DNA of 22,819 bases from a virus, in IMG/VR virus record IMGVR_UViG_3300035130_000240, positions 1 through 22,819 of that record; one strand, 5' to 3'. Made by a program: the position numbers and the translations under genes. The notes under the pieces were generated by a model. That model did not search any database, was not told where the DNA came from, and saw only the letters and a list, made by a program, of their open reading frames with translations. Shown one piece after another: positions 22,653-22,819 of the stretch; positions within the stretch are counted from its first letter, which is position 1; each line of letters begins with the position of its first letter.

Positions 22653-22669
22653 GTTCGCTTTAAGCGAAC
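22653..22669. promoter_or_regulatory. Operator-like inverted repeat
   Basis: GTTCGCTT-T-AAGCGAAC is a perfect inverted repeat with 8-base arms around one central base. Such symmetry suits a dimeric repressor or activator. It lies in the gene-free region before the winged-helix and portal genes. Confidence 0.5.
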
Positions 22670-22682
22670 ATTGATTGGTCTT

Positions 22683-22701
22683 TGCGCGCGCGTGCGCGCG
22701 C
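22683..22701. other. Alternating purine-pyrimidine GC run
   Basis: TGCGCGCGCGTGCGCGCGC is 19 bases of strict pyrimidine-purine alternation, nearly all CG steps. Such sequence can form left-handed DNA or a cruciform under supercoiling. It is the most extreme simple sequence in the window. Confidence 0.6.
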
Positions 22702-22819
22702 TTCGCAGAAATCGATATTAAATTCGGCTCTATGTAACGATTCGCCCTTACGAAACTGGCAGACGAGCCGGGTCCCCCGATACTCACCAAAGACTTAAAA
22801 TGAATATCCGTCTCGCGGT

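Larger units (their letters stand above)
22382..22819. other. Region without a convincing gene; likely regulatory
   Basis: No reading frame here looks like protein on either strand. The minus-strand frame at 22572-22790 has an unlikely composition and no ribosome-binding site. The stretch holds a perfect inverted repeat (22653-22669), an alternating purine-pyrimidine run (22683-22701), a short direct repeat of CTCTG(G)ACTGG (about 22626-22646), and a pyrimidine-rich strand at 22490-22535. I could not place a convincing promoter. It precedes the leftward structural genes, so it probably contains their control elements. The extended frame of the small membrane protein could use its lower part. 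Confidence 0.5.

Noticed and set aside
22572-22790. Minus-strand frame of 72 codons in the gene-free region
   Set aside because: No Shine-Dalgarno, unlikely composition, and it runs through the alternating CG run and the palindrome; better explained as chance.
22720-22790. Plus-strand stretch ending in CACCA that looked like a tRNA 3' end
   Set aside because: No GTTCGA-type T-loop and no acceptor-stem pairing could be found.

Overview
The window is a block of a tailed-phage genome, most likely a large myovirus-type phage. Every supported gene lies on the minus strand, so transcription runs from high to low coordinates. The portal resembles the T4 gp20 type. The replication and recombination genes are the T4-like set: gp32-like SSB, UvsX/RecA, UvsW, gp46/gp47-like SbcC/SbcD, FEN-type exonuclease, DnaB-like helicase and DnaG-like primase. 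The DNA polymerase is family A, unlike that of T4. The host cannot be named. One strong sigma-70-like promoter, Shine-Dalgarno sites and dense stop-start overlaps point to a bacterial host.

Layout in the direction of transcription. (1) 22819-22382 is a region with no convincing gene; it holds a perfect inverted repeat and an alternating purine-pyrimidine run. (2) 22381-18879 holds a small membrane protein, a winged-helix protein, a small hypothetical protein, the portal, a possible 20-residue micro-ORF, a MuF-like minor head protein and a small conserved-looking protein. (3) 18882-18853 is a near-consensus promoter with an extended -10; its -35 box contains the stop codon of the upstream gene. 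(4) 18784-1 is an unbroken run of about 25 genes for DNA metabolism and accessory roles: UvsW-like helicase, KH RNA-binding protein, ribbon-helix-helix/zinc protein, replicative helicase, a nucleoside-monophosphate-kinase/PurZ-like fusion, primase, GroES, a uracil-DNA-glycosylase/DNA polymerase I fusion, several micro-genes, SSB, recombinase, an RlpA-like exported protein, a 5' nuclease, a SLOG-fold protein, and a single-chain SbcD-SbcC protein that runs off the left edge.

The most interesting point is the 529-residue protein at 12000-13589. Its C-terminal part is an adenylosuccinate-synthetase homologue in which the catalytic Asp of the GDEGKGK loop is Ser, the hallmark of PurZ. PurZ makes the precursor of 2-aminoadenine (base Z) in phages that replace A with Z. 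Its N-terminal part is a P-loop kinase domain. Read together, this suggests a phage that may make Z-DNA with a fused enzyme combining dGMP amination and a nucleotide kinase step. The family A polymerase nearby carries an intact family-4 uracil-DNA-glycosylase domain and unusual O-helix residues. No DatZ-like (HD) or MazZ-like (MazG) gene is visible here, so Z substitution is an inference. The second strong point is the uninterrupted SbcD-SbcC fusion, which I confirmed by translating every codon from 1887 to 1.

Adjacent genes commonly overlap as ATGA, GTGA, TGATG or TAATG. These junctions show translational coupling, reveal several genes of 22-51 codons, and settle many start codons.
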